Below, one piece after another: positions 1-10,667 of a DNA stretch of 64,000 nt (positions are counted from its first letter, which is position 1; every line of letters starts with the position of its first letter). Below the pieces are notes generated by a model that worked only from the letters and a program-made list of their open reading frames with translations, was not told the origin of the DNA and ran no database searches. The stretch spans positions 186,001 to 250,000 of the forward strand of contig NZ_JACHGL010000003.1 of the NCBI RefSeq assembly GCF_014207505.1, in the 5' to 3' direction. The translations under genes were made by a program, and so were the position numbers. The DNA is from Leuconostoc carnosum (lineage in GTDB: Bacteria; Bacillota; Bacilli; Lactobacillales; Lactobacillaceae).

Positions 1-1166
1 TGGGCAGCGTCCGCTAAAGCACGGATAATTGGAGAATTACCAGACACACGATATAACACCATTTTAATTGCCAAGACATCATCGTCACATGCAGCAGTTT
101 GAATAAATGTCACTACCGGTTTAAACGTGTCATAGGGGTGATGCAATAAGTAATCTTGCTGTTTAATACTAACAAACATATTATCCGGAGATAATTCAGA
201 ACTTTCATAGCCCTTAAACTTTGAAAACTCCAAATACGGTGCATCAATTAATTTTAACCATGCACTTAAAAATGTTAAATCAATGGCGCCGTTTACTTCA
301 TAAACACGTTCATCAGAAACATCCAGTGCTTTTATGATTTTTGACATTAACGTTTTGCTCGTATTGGTATTAACAATGACACGAATAACACGACCACGCT
401 CACGTTCTTGTAACTTACTTTGTACTTCCTGTAAGATGTTTGGTGTATCTTCATCATCAGCCACATCTAGCTCCATATCACGTAAAATATGAAAGACTGT
501 CGTTTCCTTAATATCATAACCTGGGAAAACAGCATCTAAAAAGATCTGCACCACTTCTTCAACAAGAATCACTTGGTTTTTTTCAGGTAAGGCAATGACC
601 CTACCTGAAGTTGTTGGTACTTGTAACACTGCAGTATATTTTTCTGATTTGTCAGTTTCATGTTTCAAACGTACACCAATATTAAGGGTATCATTTGCCA
701 AAAATGGGAATGGTCGTGTACTATCAATTGCCATTGGTGTCAAAATGGGTAACAATTCTTCCTCAAAAAACCGTTTTAAAAATGCATATTGACTATCTGC
801 CAAATTATCAGCGTGTTTCAACTCAAAACCTTGCTTTTTTAACGCAGGAATAATACTACGATTTAAAACTTGATACTGATTTTTTATTTGTTCTCTAGCA
901 GCGGCAGATATCATACTCAGTTGATCATTTGGTAATAAGCCTGATGCATCTGGGTTATTATGACCAACCAAAACTTGTTGTTGGAGACTAGCAACGCGAA
1001 CCATAAACCACTCATCCATATTTTTTTGTGTAATAGCTAAAAATTTTGCGCGTTCTAGTAGCGGATTTTGAGTGTCTCTAGCTTCTTCTAACACGCGATC
1101 ATTGAAAGCCAACCAACTCAACTCACGATTCACATAATACTTAGGTTGTTTCAGTTCATTTGTCAT
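1..1166 (-). CDS. ppk: Polyphosphate kinase PPK1, N-terminal part (runs off the window)
   Basis: PPK1 polymerises the gamma phosphate of ATP into polyphosphate. Only the first 388 codons are inside the window; the C-terminal half, with the autophosphorylated histidine, lies beyond base 1. The reading frame, worked out by translating the minus strand, opens with residues resembling the PPK1 N-terminal domain (NRELSWLAFNDRVLEEA near residue 13) and ends with the conserved VLYRVSG..SPIIRAL stretch near the edge. The ATG at 1166 shares its A with the stop codon of the upstream ppx-like gene (TGATG), so the two are translationally coupled. The family is clear; completeness cannot be judged. Confidence 0.93.
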   Translation of the reverse strand, partial: MTNELKQPKYYVNRELSWLAFNDRVLEEARDTQNPLLERAKFLAITQKNMDEWFMVRVASLQQQVLVGHNNPDASGLLPNDQLSMISAAAREQIKNQYQVLNRSIIPALKKQGFELKHADNLADSQYAFLKRFFEEELLPILTPMAIDSTRPFPFLANDTLNIGVRLKHETDKSEKYTAVLQVPTTSGRVIALPEKNQVILVEEVVQIFLDAVFPGYDIKETTVFHILRDMELDVADDEDTPNILQEVQSKLQERERGRVIRVIVNTNTSKTLMSKIIKALDVSDERVYEVNGAIDLTFLSAWLKLIDAPYLEFSKFKGYESSELSPDNMFVSIKQQDYLLHHPYDTFKPVVTFIQTAACDDDVLAIKMVLYRVSGNSPIIRALADAA

Positions 1167-2650
1167 CACGCATTGCTCCTTTTCTCTTGTCTTTTTAGTA
1201 CAATGGGTAAGCCAAACACTGCTTCAAAAAAATATGCTTTTTGAGAAAAAATATAAATTTCCAATTGTAAATCCAATGCTGTATGCCCGATAACCGTAAT
1301 ATGATCATTTTGAATCGATACTGTTAGTTTTTCTATCTTTTGCAGACGACTATCATCCAAGGCATCAGCCAATCGCAATAACGATGCCATTTTAGCAATA
1401 CGAATACGTTGCTTTGGTGAAAATTCTTGAATGGCTCGTAACGCATTGTCTGGTGTTTCAGCACTATGATATCGTGCGATGGCCGCAATCATATGTTGTT
1501 CGGTCGTGGATAGCCCATGAAAATCAATCCCTTCCAAAATTTCTTCTGAATATTGGTAATGACGTTGAGAATTGATAAAACTACCAACATCATGGGTCAA
1601 GGCTGCTACGCCCAATAGCAATCGATCACGCGTATCCAAACGATGAATCTTTTTTAAACGGTCAAATAAACGCCAAGCATATTCTAAAACAATCTCACGA
1701 TGCTTTTCTTCGACCATATATCGATCCGCAATGCCTCGTGCAGCTGTAATAATATCCTCTTGCGCTGTAGTATCTTTAGTAACTAAGCCATCTATAACCG
1801 TCAAATCACTAATCTGTATATATTCTGACCCAATGTGTGACATAATTTCTAAGACCAAGACGGCTTCCATATAAATCATCCAAATATCTTTAGTGTCCAA
1901 ATCATACTTATCTGAAATTTCTTGATCATTCATATAATTAAAATCAGTCACTAGAACTTGGAGATTTTTTTTATCGACGACCGTTGTTTTTTTAGCATCA
2001 TTAAACACAGTATTTAACATGCTTGTGCCAAGAACAACCAAAGTTTCAACCTGTTTGAAAGGTGGCAGCATGTGCCAAAAATCATCTAATTTACTATTGA
2101 TAAATTCTGAAGCAAAAGTTAATAATTGCGTAATACCTGAAGTCATTTCAAGTATAGATTGCGTTAAACGTACGGGTCCGATTGATGCATGTTGAGAAAA
2201 CTTAAATTGTTGTTGTTCAAAATATGACAAATCAATTCGTGTCGAGCTAACACCTAAAACAAATGTATTCGCTTTATTTAAAAATTTTTGATTATGAACG
2301 CGTAAAGCTAGTTGGCGGTAATAATTTTCCTGATTGGCATTCAACCAGCGTAAATCTAGCCCAGTAACATTTTCAACTTGATCAACAAAATAAACCGCAT
2401 TAGGCATTTTAGAAAGACTTTCACTACCAAACAGGCGGACATCTTTAACGCCATAATCACGTAATAATTGTTGAAAACGTTGTAATTGTGCTAATGCGCG
2501 TTGCATGACCTCAGTAGAAAATTTGGATAATTCAAAATCATTATCACTATATTCACGCCTTACGGATTCAATCTTATGGCCGCCATGATCAACAATCTGT
2601 AATTCAGCAACACCCGAATTCAACAAAATGATTCCTTCTAATTTTGCCAT
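1166..2650 (-). CDS. ppx: Ppx/GppA-type exopolyphosphatase-like protein with C-terminal HD domain
   Basis: 494 aa, the usual length for long Ppx/GppA proteins, placed directly upstream of and overlapping ppk. The C-terminal half resembles the Ppx HD domain (LLLGVAALTHDVGSFIN near residue 345, then a later YHS motif). The N-terminal ASKHA half is poorly conserved: the phosphate loop normally written as D-L-G-S-N-S reads GIILLNSGVAELQ, and the second glycine-rich loop (usually GGGS.E) reads LGVSSTRIDL. It may therefore be a regulator or HD hydrolase rather than a classic exopolyphosphatase. The start has an AGAGGGG ribosome binding site. The family call is firm; the enzymatic role is uncertain. 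Confidence 0.8.
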   Translation of the reverse strand: MAKLEGIILLNSGVAELQIVDHGGHKIESVRREYSDNDFELSKFSTEVMQRALAQLQRFQQLLRDYGVKDVRLFGSESLSKMPNAVYFVDQVENVTGLDLRWLNANQENYYRQLALRVHNQKFLNKANTFVLGVSSTRIDLSYFEQQQFKFSQHASIGPVRLTQSILEMTSGITQLLTFASEFINSKLDDFWHMLPPFKQVETLVVLGTSMLNTVFNDAKKTTVVDKKNLQVLVTDFNYMNDQEISDKYDLDTKDIWMIYMEAVLVLEIMSHIGSEYIQISDLTVIDGLVTKDTTAQEDIITAARGIADRYMVEEKHREIVLEYAWRLFDRLKKIHRLDTRDRLLLGVAALTHDVGSFINSQRHYQYSEEILEGIDFHGLSTTEQHMIAAIARYHSAETPDNALRAIQEFSPKQRIRIAKMASLLRLADALDDSRLQKIEKLTVSIQNDHITVIGHTALDLQLEIYIFSQKAYFFEAVFGLPIVLKRQEKRSNA

Positions 2651-2705
2651 AAATACATCCCCTCTTTATCATATTCTATTTAACAGTCAATACTTGTCCT
2701 TCTTG

Positions 2706-3332
2706 TCAGTTTAATGCATCATTATCTGGGTTAAAATCACAGTGTTGCTCATGGTCGTTGATCACACCCATAGCTTGTAAAAAAGAATATATTGTCACTG
2801 GACCTGTAAACTTAAAGCCTCGTTGTTTCATATCTTTAGCGACTTTTTTTGAATGATCATCTTGTGCTAATACATCACTAGCATGCTGGACGTGGTGATT
2901 AATGACACGATTATCTGTAAATGACCACAGATACTGCGAAAAGCTACCAAATGTTTGCTGAACACGTTTTATAGCCTGCGCATTATTAATCGTTGCGGCA
3001 ATCTTTAAACTATTGCGAATAATGCGTGTATCTTGTTTCAACCTGATAATATCATCATCCATCATTTGAGTAACTTGGTCAATATCAAATTTATAAAACA
3101 CAGCATTTAAGCCTGATCGTTTTTTTAGTGAAATTTCCCAACTTAAACCTGCTTGAAAAATTTCTAATGTTAATAATTCAAATAATTTGACATCATCATG
3201 AACTGGGAACCCCCACTCCGTATCATGATAAATAATCATCATATCTGAAGTATGAGTTGAACTTACCCACTCACAGCGTCTTAATGTACGGTCAACTCCT
3301 GTTGCGTTATTCTCAGAAACAATACTGTCCAT
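2706..3332 (-). CDS. tag: DNA-3-methyladenine glycosylase I
   Basis: 208 aa. Tag excises N3-methyladenine from alkylated DNA. Recognised by RCEWV near residue 19, IYHDTEWGFPVHDD, LFELLTLEIFQAGLSWEISLKKR and the C-terminal NDHEQHC; the Cys and His residues at both ends are the structural zinc ligands of this family. An AAGGAAG ribosome binding site seven bases before the ATG supports this start, although family members usually begin close to the first Cys, so about 17 extra residues precede it. It lies between the enolase terminator and ppx with no strong promoter of its own, suggesting read-through from eno or a weak promoter. Confidence 0.93.
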   Translation of the reverse strand: MDSIVSENNATGVDRTLRRCEWVSSTHTSDMMIIYHDTEWGFPVHDDVKLFELLTLEIFQAGLSWEISLKKRSGLNAVFYKFDIDQVTQMMDDDIIRLKQDTRIIRNSLKIAATINNAQAIKRVQQTFGSFSQYLWSFTDNRVINHHVQHASDVLAQDDHSKKVAKDMKQRGFKFTGPVTIYSFLQAMGVINDHEQHCDFNPDNDALN

Positions 3333-3358
3333 GGCTATACTTCCTTATTTTATGTACT

Positions 3359-3390
3359 AAAAAATCACCTCTAATTAGGAGATGATTTTT
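3359..3390 (-). terminator. Terminator-like inverted repeat after enolase
   Basis: An eight-base arm (AAAAATCA / TGATTTTT) flanks a partly self-complementary centre immediately after the enolase stop codon and ends in a T-run on the minus strand. The stem is AT-rich and probably leaky, which would allow some read-through into tag. Confidence 0.6.
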
Positions 3391-3398
3391 AAATGATA

Positions 3399-4774
<1,376 letters not shown>

Positions 4775-4819
4775 CAGAGTGGTAAGCGAAACACAATTTG
4801 TCGACTAAAAAAATGATTA

Positions 4820-5374
4820 TCATGTGGTTATTGCTGATTGCATTGCTTTTTTAAAACGATATTGCATTTGTTCAAAACGCCGTGAGGTTATCACTGGTTG
4901 TGTATCACTAACACCCAAAAGTTGTAAAACAACTTCTCTAAACTCTGGTGAATTCGCAATCTGTGTTGTTTTAAGCATATCACGTAAAACATAAATATGC
5001 TCTGGGTTATAAGTATCTGTTCCACTATTAAATAAATTACCAGTCTCATCGTTAGCTTCCGACACCATACTTTTTTCAAAATTTGCTTTTGCAGTGTAAT
5101 ATGACCGGACTAAATCAATTGCGTGGTTGGACAATGCAGTAATAAAGTAAGTCGAAAATTTGGCTCGCGGTGTTACTGTATCAAATTTATCAACACATTT
5201 CGTTAATACTGTCAACGCATCTGAGTACCAATCATCTGCAGTCATTCGACTACTAACTTTTCGTCGATGCACATCAAAAATTGCTCCGCGTAAATGGTGA
5301 ACTAAGACATTATAAGCAATGTCATGTCCATTTTGTGCAGCACGTACTACTGCAACTAATCTATCTTTTCTCAC
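4820..5374 (-). CDS. Sigma-70 family factor, SigH/ComX-like
   Basis: 184 aa. The stretch KFDTVTPRAKFSTYFITALSNHAIDLVRSYY (residues about 63-93) looks like sigma region 2, with the F.TY....L.N.A.D..R pattern, and the C-terminus could be a small region 4. Identification leans on context: mrnC-rlmB-sigH is a conserved Firmicutes order, and here the gene follows rlmB in the same direction. In lactic acid bacteria such factors are linked to competence genes, and a comC prepilin peptidase lies in this window. It starts with GTG, preceded by GGAG at eight bases; the ATG overlapping it is out of frame. Confidence 0.75.
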   Translation of the reverse strand: MRKDRLVAVVRAAQNGHDIAYNVLVHHLRGAIFDVHRRKVSSRMTADDWYSDALTVLTKCVDKFDTVTPRAKFSTYFITALSNHAIDLVRSYYTAKANFEKSMVSEANDETGNLFNSGTDTYNPEHIYVLRDMLKTTQIANSPEFREVVLQLLGVSDTQPVITSRRFEQMQYRFKKAMQSAITT

Positions 5375-5443
5375 ATTTATTCTCCGTTATAAATATGCTT
5401 AGCCATAGTCAAAGTGCAACAAAACTATCACCAAACACTATTC

Positions 5444-6205
5444 TTATAATGGATGACGTGAACTAAATCCTTGATATATCAACAAACTCGCTGCCACACT
5501 AGCATTTAAACTTTGGACATGACCAACCATTGGAATGGTCAACATACCATCAACTTTCTTTTTTAATAAAGGTGACAGGCCCTTACCCTCGTTACCAATG
5601 ACAAGTGCCGTTGCGCCTTTGGCATCTAACCGTCGATAATCTTCTCCAGCTACATCGGTACCAAAAACCCAAACACCTCGATCCTTCAACTCACTGACTG
5701 TGTTTACTAAATTAGTAACACGGACTACCGGTACATGTTCAATTGCACCAGTGGAAATTTTCGCTACTGTTGCGGTCAATTGTACAGCCCGACGTTTTGG
5801 AATAATAATACCATGAACACCAGCTGCATCTGCGGTACGTATTATAGATCCTAAATTATGTGGATCTTCAATACCATCCAAAATTAAGAAAAATGGTTCC
5901 TCATTATGACGCTTTGCATTATCAAATAGATCGTCGATACTGGCGTATTCAAACGCTGCGACACTTAAAACAACACCTTGATGATTACCACCATCGGTGA
6001 GCTCATCAAGTTTCGATTTAGGTGCTTGTTGAATGACCAATCCCTTTTTCTTAGCTAGTTGTGTCACTTCATTCCGTATTTTATCCTGTAGCCCGGTCTG
6101 TAACCAGACTTTGTTAATTTCCTGGGTACCCTTTAGTGTTTCAACACTAGCATAGTGACCAAAGACAAATTCTGTTTGGTTGGGTTTATTCTGTTCCTGT
6201 TTCAT
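5444..6205 (-). CDS. rlmB: 23S rRNA 2'-O-methyltransferase RlmB (TrmH/SpoU family)
   Basis: 253 aa SPOUT methyltransferase. The N-terminal substrate-binding domain (FVFGHYASVETLKG) is followed by the three knotted-domain motifs: DPHNLGSIIRTADAAGVHGIIIPKRRA, ALVIGNEGKGLSPLLKK and IPMVGHVQSLNASVAASLLIYQ. The protein methylates a conserved guanosine in the 23S peptidyl-transferase region in E. coli; the exact target here is inferred. The start ATG overlaps the mrnC stop codon (ATGA). Confidence 0.92.
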   Translation of the reverse strand: MKQEQNKPNQTEFVFGHYASVETLKGTQEINKVWLQTGLQDKIRNEVTQLAKKKGLVIQQAPKSKLDELTDGGNHQGVVLSVAAFEYASIDDLFDNAKRHNEEPFFLILDGIEDPHNLGSIIRTADAAGVHGIIIPKRRAVQLTATVAKISTGAIEHVPVVRVTNLVNTVSELKDRGVWVFGTDVAGEDYRRLDAKGATALVIGNEGKGLSPLLKKKVDGMLTIPMVGHVQSLNASVAASLLIYQGFSSRHPL

Positions 6206-6654
6206 TCACTTGTTCTCCCTGATTCCACCTGATTAAATATCCAAGTCATTAATTCGCTGACACGTTCTTGTTGCTGTGATAGATACAAAAAACCAAACAA
6301 CGCTTCTACGCCTGTAGATATGCGATATGTAATCACATCCGTATTTTTTGCTTTCGTATGTGATTTTGCATTGCGTCCACGTTTAAAATAAATTAATTCC
6401 GTTTCAGTTAATACATCATCTATTCCCATTAATTCAAACAACGCAGCATGAGCTTTAGCCGAAACATAATGCTTGCTTCGCTTTTGTAATTCGTTCACCT
6501 TGGTTAATCCTAGTGAAATCAAGTGTTGACGTACTTCGAGTTCGTAGATTGCATCGCCGATATAAGCTAACGATAATCCATTCATTTGTTCGTATTGTAA
6601 TTTATGCATAGTTCCATTATACGCGAGAATTTGAACGCGTGTATAATTTTCCAT
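6202..6654 (-). CDS. mrnC: Mini-ribonuclease 3 (MrnC)
   Basis: RNase III catalytic domain without a dsRNA-binding domain, which matures 23S rRNA ends in Firmicutes. Seen: NGLSLAYIGDAIYELEVRQHL, HYVSAKAHAAL, and a late E..FGFLYLSQQ helix. The open frame gives 150 aa from 6654, but the ATG at 6609 (MHKLQYEQMNG, 135 aa) matches the usual family N-terminus better, and a TATAAT sits at 6616-6621 inside the extra 15 codons. I consider 6609 at least as likely as 6654; neither start has a convincing ribosome binding site. Confidence 0.88.
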   Translation of the reverse strand: MENYTRVQILAYNGTMHKLQYEQMNGLSLAYIGDAIYELEVRQHLISLGLTKVNELQKRSKHYVSAKAHAALFELMGIDDVLTETELIYFKRGRNAKSHTKAKNTDVITYRISTGVEALFGFLYLSQQQERVSELMTWIFNQVESGRTSE

Positions 6655-6686
6655 ACTTGTTCTGCAGAACTATTTTAGTATAAATT

Positions 6687-6731
6687 AAAAGACCAATTAT
6701 GCCTATAAATTTGGCATAATTGGTCTTTTTT
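6687..6731. terminator. Perfect 17-bp inverted repeat, probable terminator
   Basis: Arms AAAAGACCAATTATGCC (6687-6703) and its exact complement (6713-6729) with a nine-base loop, followed by T's on plus and preceded by A's that become T's on minus. It lies between mrnC and rpoC. A third copy of the arm core, GGCATAATTGGT, follows at 6733-6744 without a partner. Confidence 0.75.
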
Positions 6732-6765
6732 TGGCATAATTGGTTTCTAAAGTAATAATTTCATA

Positions 6766-6806
6766 TAAAAATGTCAGTTGTGTTTGGTATCAAACACAAC
6801 TGACAT
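6766..6806 (-). terminator. rpoC terminator
   Basis: A perfect 16-bp stem (6771-6786 with 6791-6806, loop of four) followed on the minus strand by TTTTTATAT, about 50 bases after the rpoC stop codon. Confidence 0.88.
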
Positions 6807-6856
6807 CTCATCATATATTAAACGATAGTTTAATAAAATCTATTTTACTAACATTA

Positions 6857-9800
6857 TTATTCTTCAAATGTTTTAACAACATCATCCAATTTTGGAATAT
6901 CTGGTGTAGGTTCTGTTTCATTTTCAAGTTGTGAAATAACATCCCCAACTACCTTAGTCTTAATCTTACGATATTCGGCCATACCAGTTCCAGCAGGAAT
7001 AATCTTACCAATAATAACGTTCTCTTTCAATCCAACTAATGGATCGTTCTTGCCACGAATAGCAGCATCAGTCAAGACACGTGTTGTTTCTTGGAATGAC
7101 GCAGCTGACAAGAATGAATTTGTTTCCAGAGCCGCCTTTGTAATACCAAGTAATACAGGACGTGCTGTAGCTGGTACAAGACCATCAAACAAAGCTGTTT
7201 CATTTGCTCGTTTGAAGTCAGCAATATCCATCAACATACCTGGCAAAAGACTCGTGTCACCTGGATCCATTACGCGAATCTTACGCAACATTTGACGAAT
7301 CATAACTTCGATATGCTTATCAGACACTTCAATACCTTGCAATCGATAAACCTTTTGTATTTCGGTCAACATATATGATTCAGTTGTCAACGTATCTGTG
7401 ACAGACAATAGCTCCTTAGGATCAACAGGTCCTTCGTTAATTGCCTCACCACGTTGAATGTCATCACCTTCGGCAAATCTCATACGCGCTACTAATGGTA
7501 GAGTATATGTTCGTGTATCTGTTTCACCTTCAATTGTGATAGCCTTCGTACGTTCAGCTGGATTTTCCTCAATTGAAGTAACAGTTCCCGTCACTTCAGA
7601 AATTTCAGCACGTCCTTTAGGAATACGTGCTTCAACAATTTCTTGCACACGTGGCAAACCTTGTGTAATATCATTACCACCGGCAACACCACCTGTGTGG
7701 AAGTTACGCATGGTCAACTGAGTACCTGGTTCACCAATCGATTGTGCAGCAACTGTTCCAACTGCTTCACCGACTTCAACTTCTTCTCCAGTAGCCAAGT
7801 TACGACCATAGTCAAGCACTGAAACACCATGCTCAGTCGTTGAAGTAAAGACAGAACGAATAGTTACCTTCTCGATACCTGCAGCAACAATCTGCTTGGC
7901 AATATCTTCATCTATCATTTCGTTACGTGACACAATTTTCTCACCTGTTTCTGGATCAAAAACAGATTTCATTGCATAACGTCCCAAAATACGATCATAA
8001 AGTGGTTCAACAACTGATGTACCATCCATAATTGCTTGAACCGGCACACCACGGTCAGCATCATTGTCCCATTCACGAACAATAACATCTTGCGCAACAT
8101 CAACCAATCGACGAGTCAAGTAACCAGAATTGGCAGTCTTCAAAGCCGTATCGGACATCCCTTTACGAGCACCGTGAGTAGAAATAAACATTTCCATCAC
8201 TGTCAATCCTTCACGGAAGTTAGCTGTAACTGGCAATTCGATAATCTTACCACCAGGTCCAGCCATCAATCCACGCATACCAGCTAGCTGAACGAAGTTA
8301 GAGATGTTTCCTCGAGCACCTGAATCCTGCATCATAAAGATAGGGTTCGTTGGTTCAAAGGATTCAATCAACTTATCTTGAATAATATCCTTAGCTTTAG
8401 TCCAAATCTCAGTTACACGTTGATAACGTTCAGTATCTGTAATCAGTCCACGACGGAATTGTTTTGTCACTGTAGCAACTTGCTTATGTGCATCTTCCAA
8501 AATAGCAGGCTTTTCAGTTAACTCAGTCACATCGTTCATTGAAACTGTTAGACCTGATTCGGTTGACTTGTCGTAACCCAAATCTTTCATACGGTCAAGT
8601 AACAAAGATGTCTCTGTTACCTTATAACGCTTATAAACTTCAGCAATAACGTCTGACAAGAATCCTTTTTTGAATGCGCCAATAATTGGTGCATCTGACA
8701 AAAATTCATTAATGTCTTCACCTGGTGCCATGAAGAATTGATCATCAATACCCTTGAAATTTTCTTCTGAAGGTTCATTAATATATGGAAAATCAACCGG
8801 TAAAATCTCATTAAAGATCAACTTACCAACTGATGTTACCAATATTTTTTCACGCTGTTCAGAAGTGAATGGCTTTGCTGAAGGGAATGCTGACGTTTGA
8901 ATGCCGACACGTGTATGATAATGTACGACTTTACTTGCAAAGGCAATTTTAGCTTCTTCAACTGAAGAAAAAATCATTCCTTCACCTTCACGACCAACTT
9001 CTTCTGTCGTTAAGTAATAGTTTCCAATAACCATATCCTGTGATGGGGCAACAATTGGTTTACCATCTTTTGGTGCCAAAATATGTCCCGCCGCAAGCAT
9101 TAACAAACGTGCTTCTGCTTGTGCTTCATCTGACAAAGGTACGTGGATGGCCATCTGATCACCATCGAAATCAGCGTTATAGGCTTCAGTAACCAATGGA
9201 TGTAGACGCATTGCTTTTCCTGATACAAGAACAGGTTCGAAAGCTTGAATTCCCAAACGGTGAAGCGTAGGTGCACGGTTCAAAAGAACTGGATGTTCTT
9301 TGATAACATCTTCCAATACATCCATAACATCTTCATCAGCCTTGTCAATCTTACGCTTAGCAGATTTGACATTTCCAGCTAACTTTCGTGTTGTTAATTC
9401 TTTCATGATAAATGGACGGAATAATTCAATTGCCATTGGACGTGGCAATCCCATTTGGTTCATCTTCAAGAAAGGACCAACATCGATAACTGAACGTCCT
9501 GAATAATCAACACGCTTACCCAACAAGTTTTGACGGAAGCGACCTTGCTTACCCTTCAACATGTGAGAAAGTGACTTTAGTGGGCGGTTACCAGGACCAG
9601 CCACTGGACGACCACGACGACCGTTATCAATCAATGCATCAACAGCTTCTTGCAACATACGCTTTTCATTTTGCACGATAATGCCAGGAGCATTTAAGTC
9701 AAGCAAACGCTTTAAACGATTATTACGGTTGATCACACGACGATACAAATCATTTAAATCAGAAGTGGCAAAACGACCACCTTCCAATTGCACCATAGGG

Positions 9801-10519
9801 CGTAAATCTGGTGGAATAACTGGAACAACGTCCATAACCATCCACTGTGGTTTATTATCTGATTGTAAGAAAGCTTCAATGATATCCAAACGACGTACTG
9901 CACGTACACGTTTTTGACCCGTTGCTTCTTGTAATTCACGCTTTAGTTGATCTGCTTCACCAGCCAAATCAACATTGGCTAACAAATCTTTAATCGCTTC
10001 AGCACCCATGCCAGCTTTAAAACTAGCACCAAATTCGCGCTTCAATTCACGATATTCACGTTCTGTGAGTAATTGTTTCTTTTCTACAGGCGCGTCACCT
10101 GGTTCAATGACAACGTATGAAGCAAAGTAAATAATTTCTTCAAGTGAACGGGGTGACATGTCTAAGACAAGACCCATACGTGATGGAATACCCTTGAAGT
10201 ACCAAATGTGTGTAACAGGTGCAGCTAATTCGATGTGCCCCATACGTTCACGACGAACTTTTGATGATGTCACTTCAACACCACAACGGTCACAAACAAT
10301 CCCCTTATAACGGATTCGCTTATACTTACCGCAGGCACATTCATAATCTTTTGTAGGTCCGAAGATGCGTTCATCGAACAAGCCATCTTTTTCTGGCTTA
10401 AGTGTTCGATAGTTAATCGTTTCTGGCTTCTTTACTTCACCATAAGACCATGAACGAATCTTATCAGGAGAAGCCAAACCGATTTGCATACTTTCGAACT
10501 TATTAACATCGATTGCCAT
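6857..10519 (-). CDS. rpoC: RNA polymerase beta-prime subunit
   Basis: 1220 aa. Catalytic [10 protein letters not shown] motif, zipper/N-terminal zinc site (CACGKYKR...CDRCG) and [33 protein letters not shown] (bridge and trigger-loop region) are all present. Unusual: the second beta-prime zinc site, normally four Cys (one in EEDCG and three in a TC......GVC..CYG cluster), reads EWDND and [15 protein letters not shown], so all four Cys are gone. It is preceded by a 148-base spacer from rpoB containing a strong hairpin. The ribosome binding site is AAAGG, with a longish spacer to ATG. Confidence 0.99.
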   Translation of the reverse strand: MAIDVNKFESMQIGLASPDKIRSWSYGEVKKPETINYRTLKPEKDGLFDERIFGPTKDYECACGKYKRIRYKGIVCDRCGVEVTSSKVRRERMGHIELAAPVTHIWYFKGIPSRMGLVLDMSPRSLEEIIYFASYVVIEPGDAPVEKKQLLTEREYRELKREFGASFKAGMGAEAIKDLLANVDLAGEADQLKRELQEATGQKRVRAVRRLDIIEAFLQSDNKPQWMVMDVVPVIPPDLRPMVQLEGGRFATSDLNDLYRRVINRNNRLKRLLDLNAPGIIVQNEKRMLQEAVDALIDNGRRGRPVAGPGNRPLKSLSHMLKGKQGRFRQNLLGKRVDYSGRSVIDVGPFLKMNQMGLPRPMAIELFRPFIMKELTTRKLAGNVKSAKRKIDKADEDVMDVLEDVIKEHPVLLNRAPTLHRLGIQAFEPVLVSGKAMRLHPLVTEAYNADFDGDQMAIHVPLSDEAQAEARLLMLAAGHILAPKDGKPIVAPSQDMVIGNYYLTTEEVGREGEGMIFSSVEEAKIAFASKVVHYHTRVGIQTSAFPSAKPFTSEQREKILVTSVGKLIFNEILPVDFPYINEPSEENFKGIDDQFFMAPGEDINEFLSDAPIIGAFKKGFLSDVIAEVYKRYKVTETSLLLDRMKDLGYDKSTESGLTVSMNDVTELTEKPAILEDAHKQVATVTKQFRRGLITDTERYQRVTEIWTKAKDIIQDKLIESFEPTNPIFMMQDSGARGNISNFVQLAGMRGLMAGPGGKIIELPVTANFREGLTVMEMFISTHGARKGMSDTALKTANSGYLTRRLVDVAQDVIVREWDNDADRGVPVQAIMDGTSVVEPLYDRILGRYAMKSVFDPETGEKIVSRNEMIDEDIAKQIVAAGIEKVTIRSVFTSTTEHGVSVLDYGRNLATGEEVEVGEAVGTVAAQSIGEPGTQLTMRNFHTGGVAGGNDITQGLPRVQEIVEARIPKGRAEISEVTGTVTSIEENPAERTKAITIEGETDTRTYTLPLVARMRFAEGDDIQRGEAINEGPVDPKELLSVTDTLTTESYMLTEIQKVYRLQGIEVSDKHIEVMIRQMLRKIRVMDPGDTSLLPGMLMDIADFKRANETALFDGLVPATARPVLLGITKAALETNSFLSAASFQETTRVLTDAAIRGKNDPLVGLKENVIIGKIIPAGTGMAEYRKIKTKVVGDVISQLENETEPTPDIPKLDDVVKTFEE

Positions 10520-10572
10520 CTATTTGCTGTTACCTTTCATTATTTATTAATATAACGGTTGTATATTTTATC

Positions 10573-10640
10573 CACTGCACGTCTGCTATAAGCCATTCTC
10601 AATCAATCGATTGACAACATCTTATAACAAACGTGCAGTG
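10573..10640 (-). promoter_or_regulatory. Structured RNA element between rpoB and rpoC
   Basis: The minus-strand transcript of 10640-10573 can form a 20-bp continuous helix (10640-10621 with 10592-10573) closing a 28-base loop that itself contains the palindrome TCAATCGATTGA. Two of the pairs are G-U, which on the plus strand would be A-C mismatches, so the helix is tailored to the rpoBC transcript. No U-tract follows, so it is not an ordinary terminator; an RNase processing site or RNA-stability element is plausible. Confidence 0.75.
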
Positions 10641-10667
10641 ATTTACACGACACGTTTTATTGTTTCA

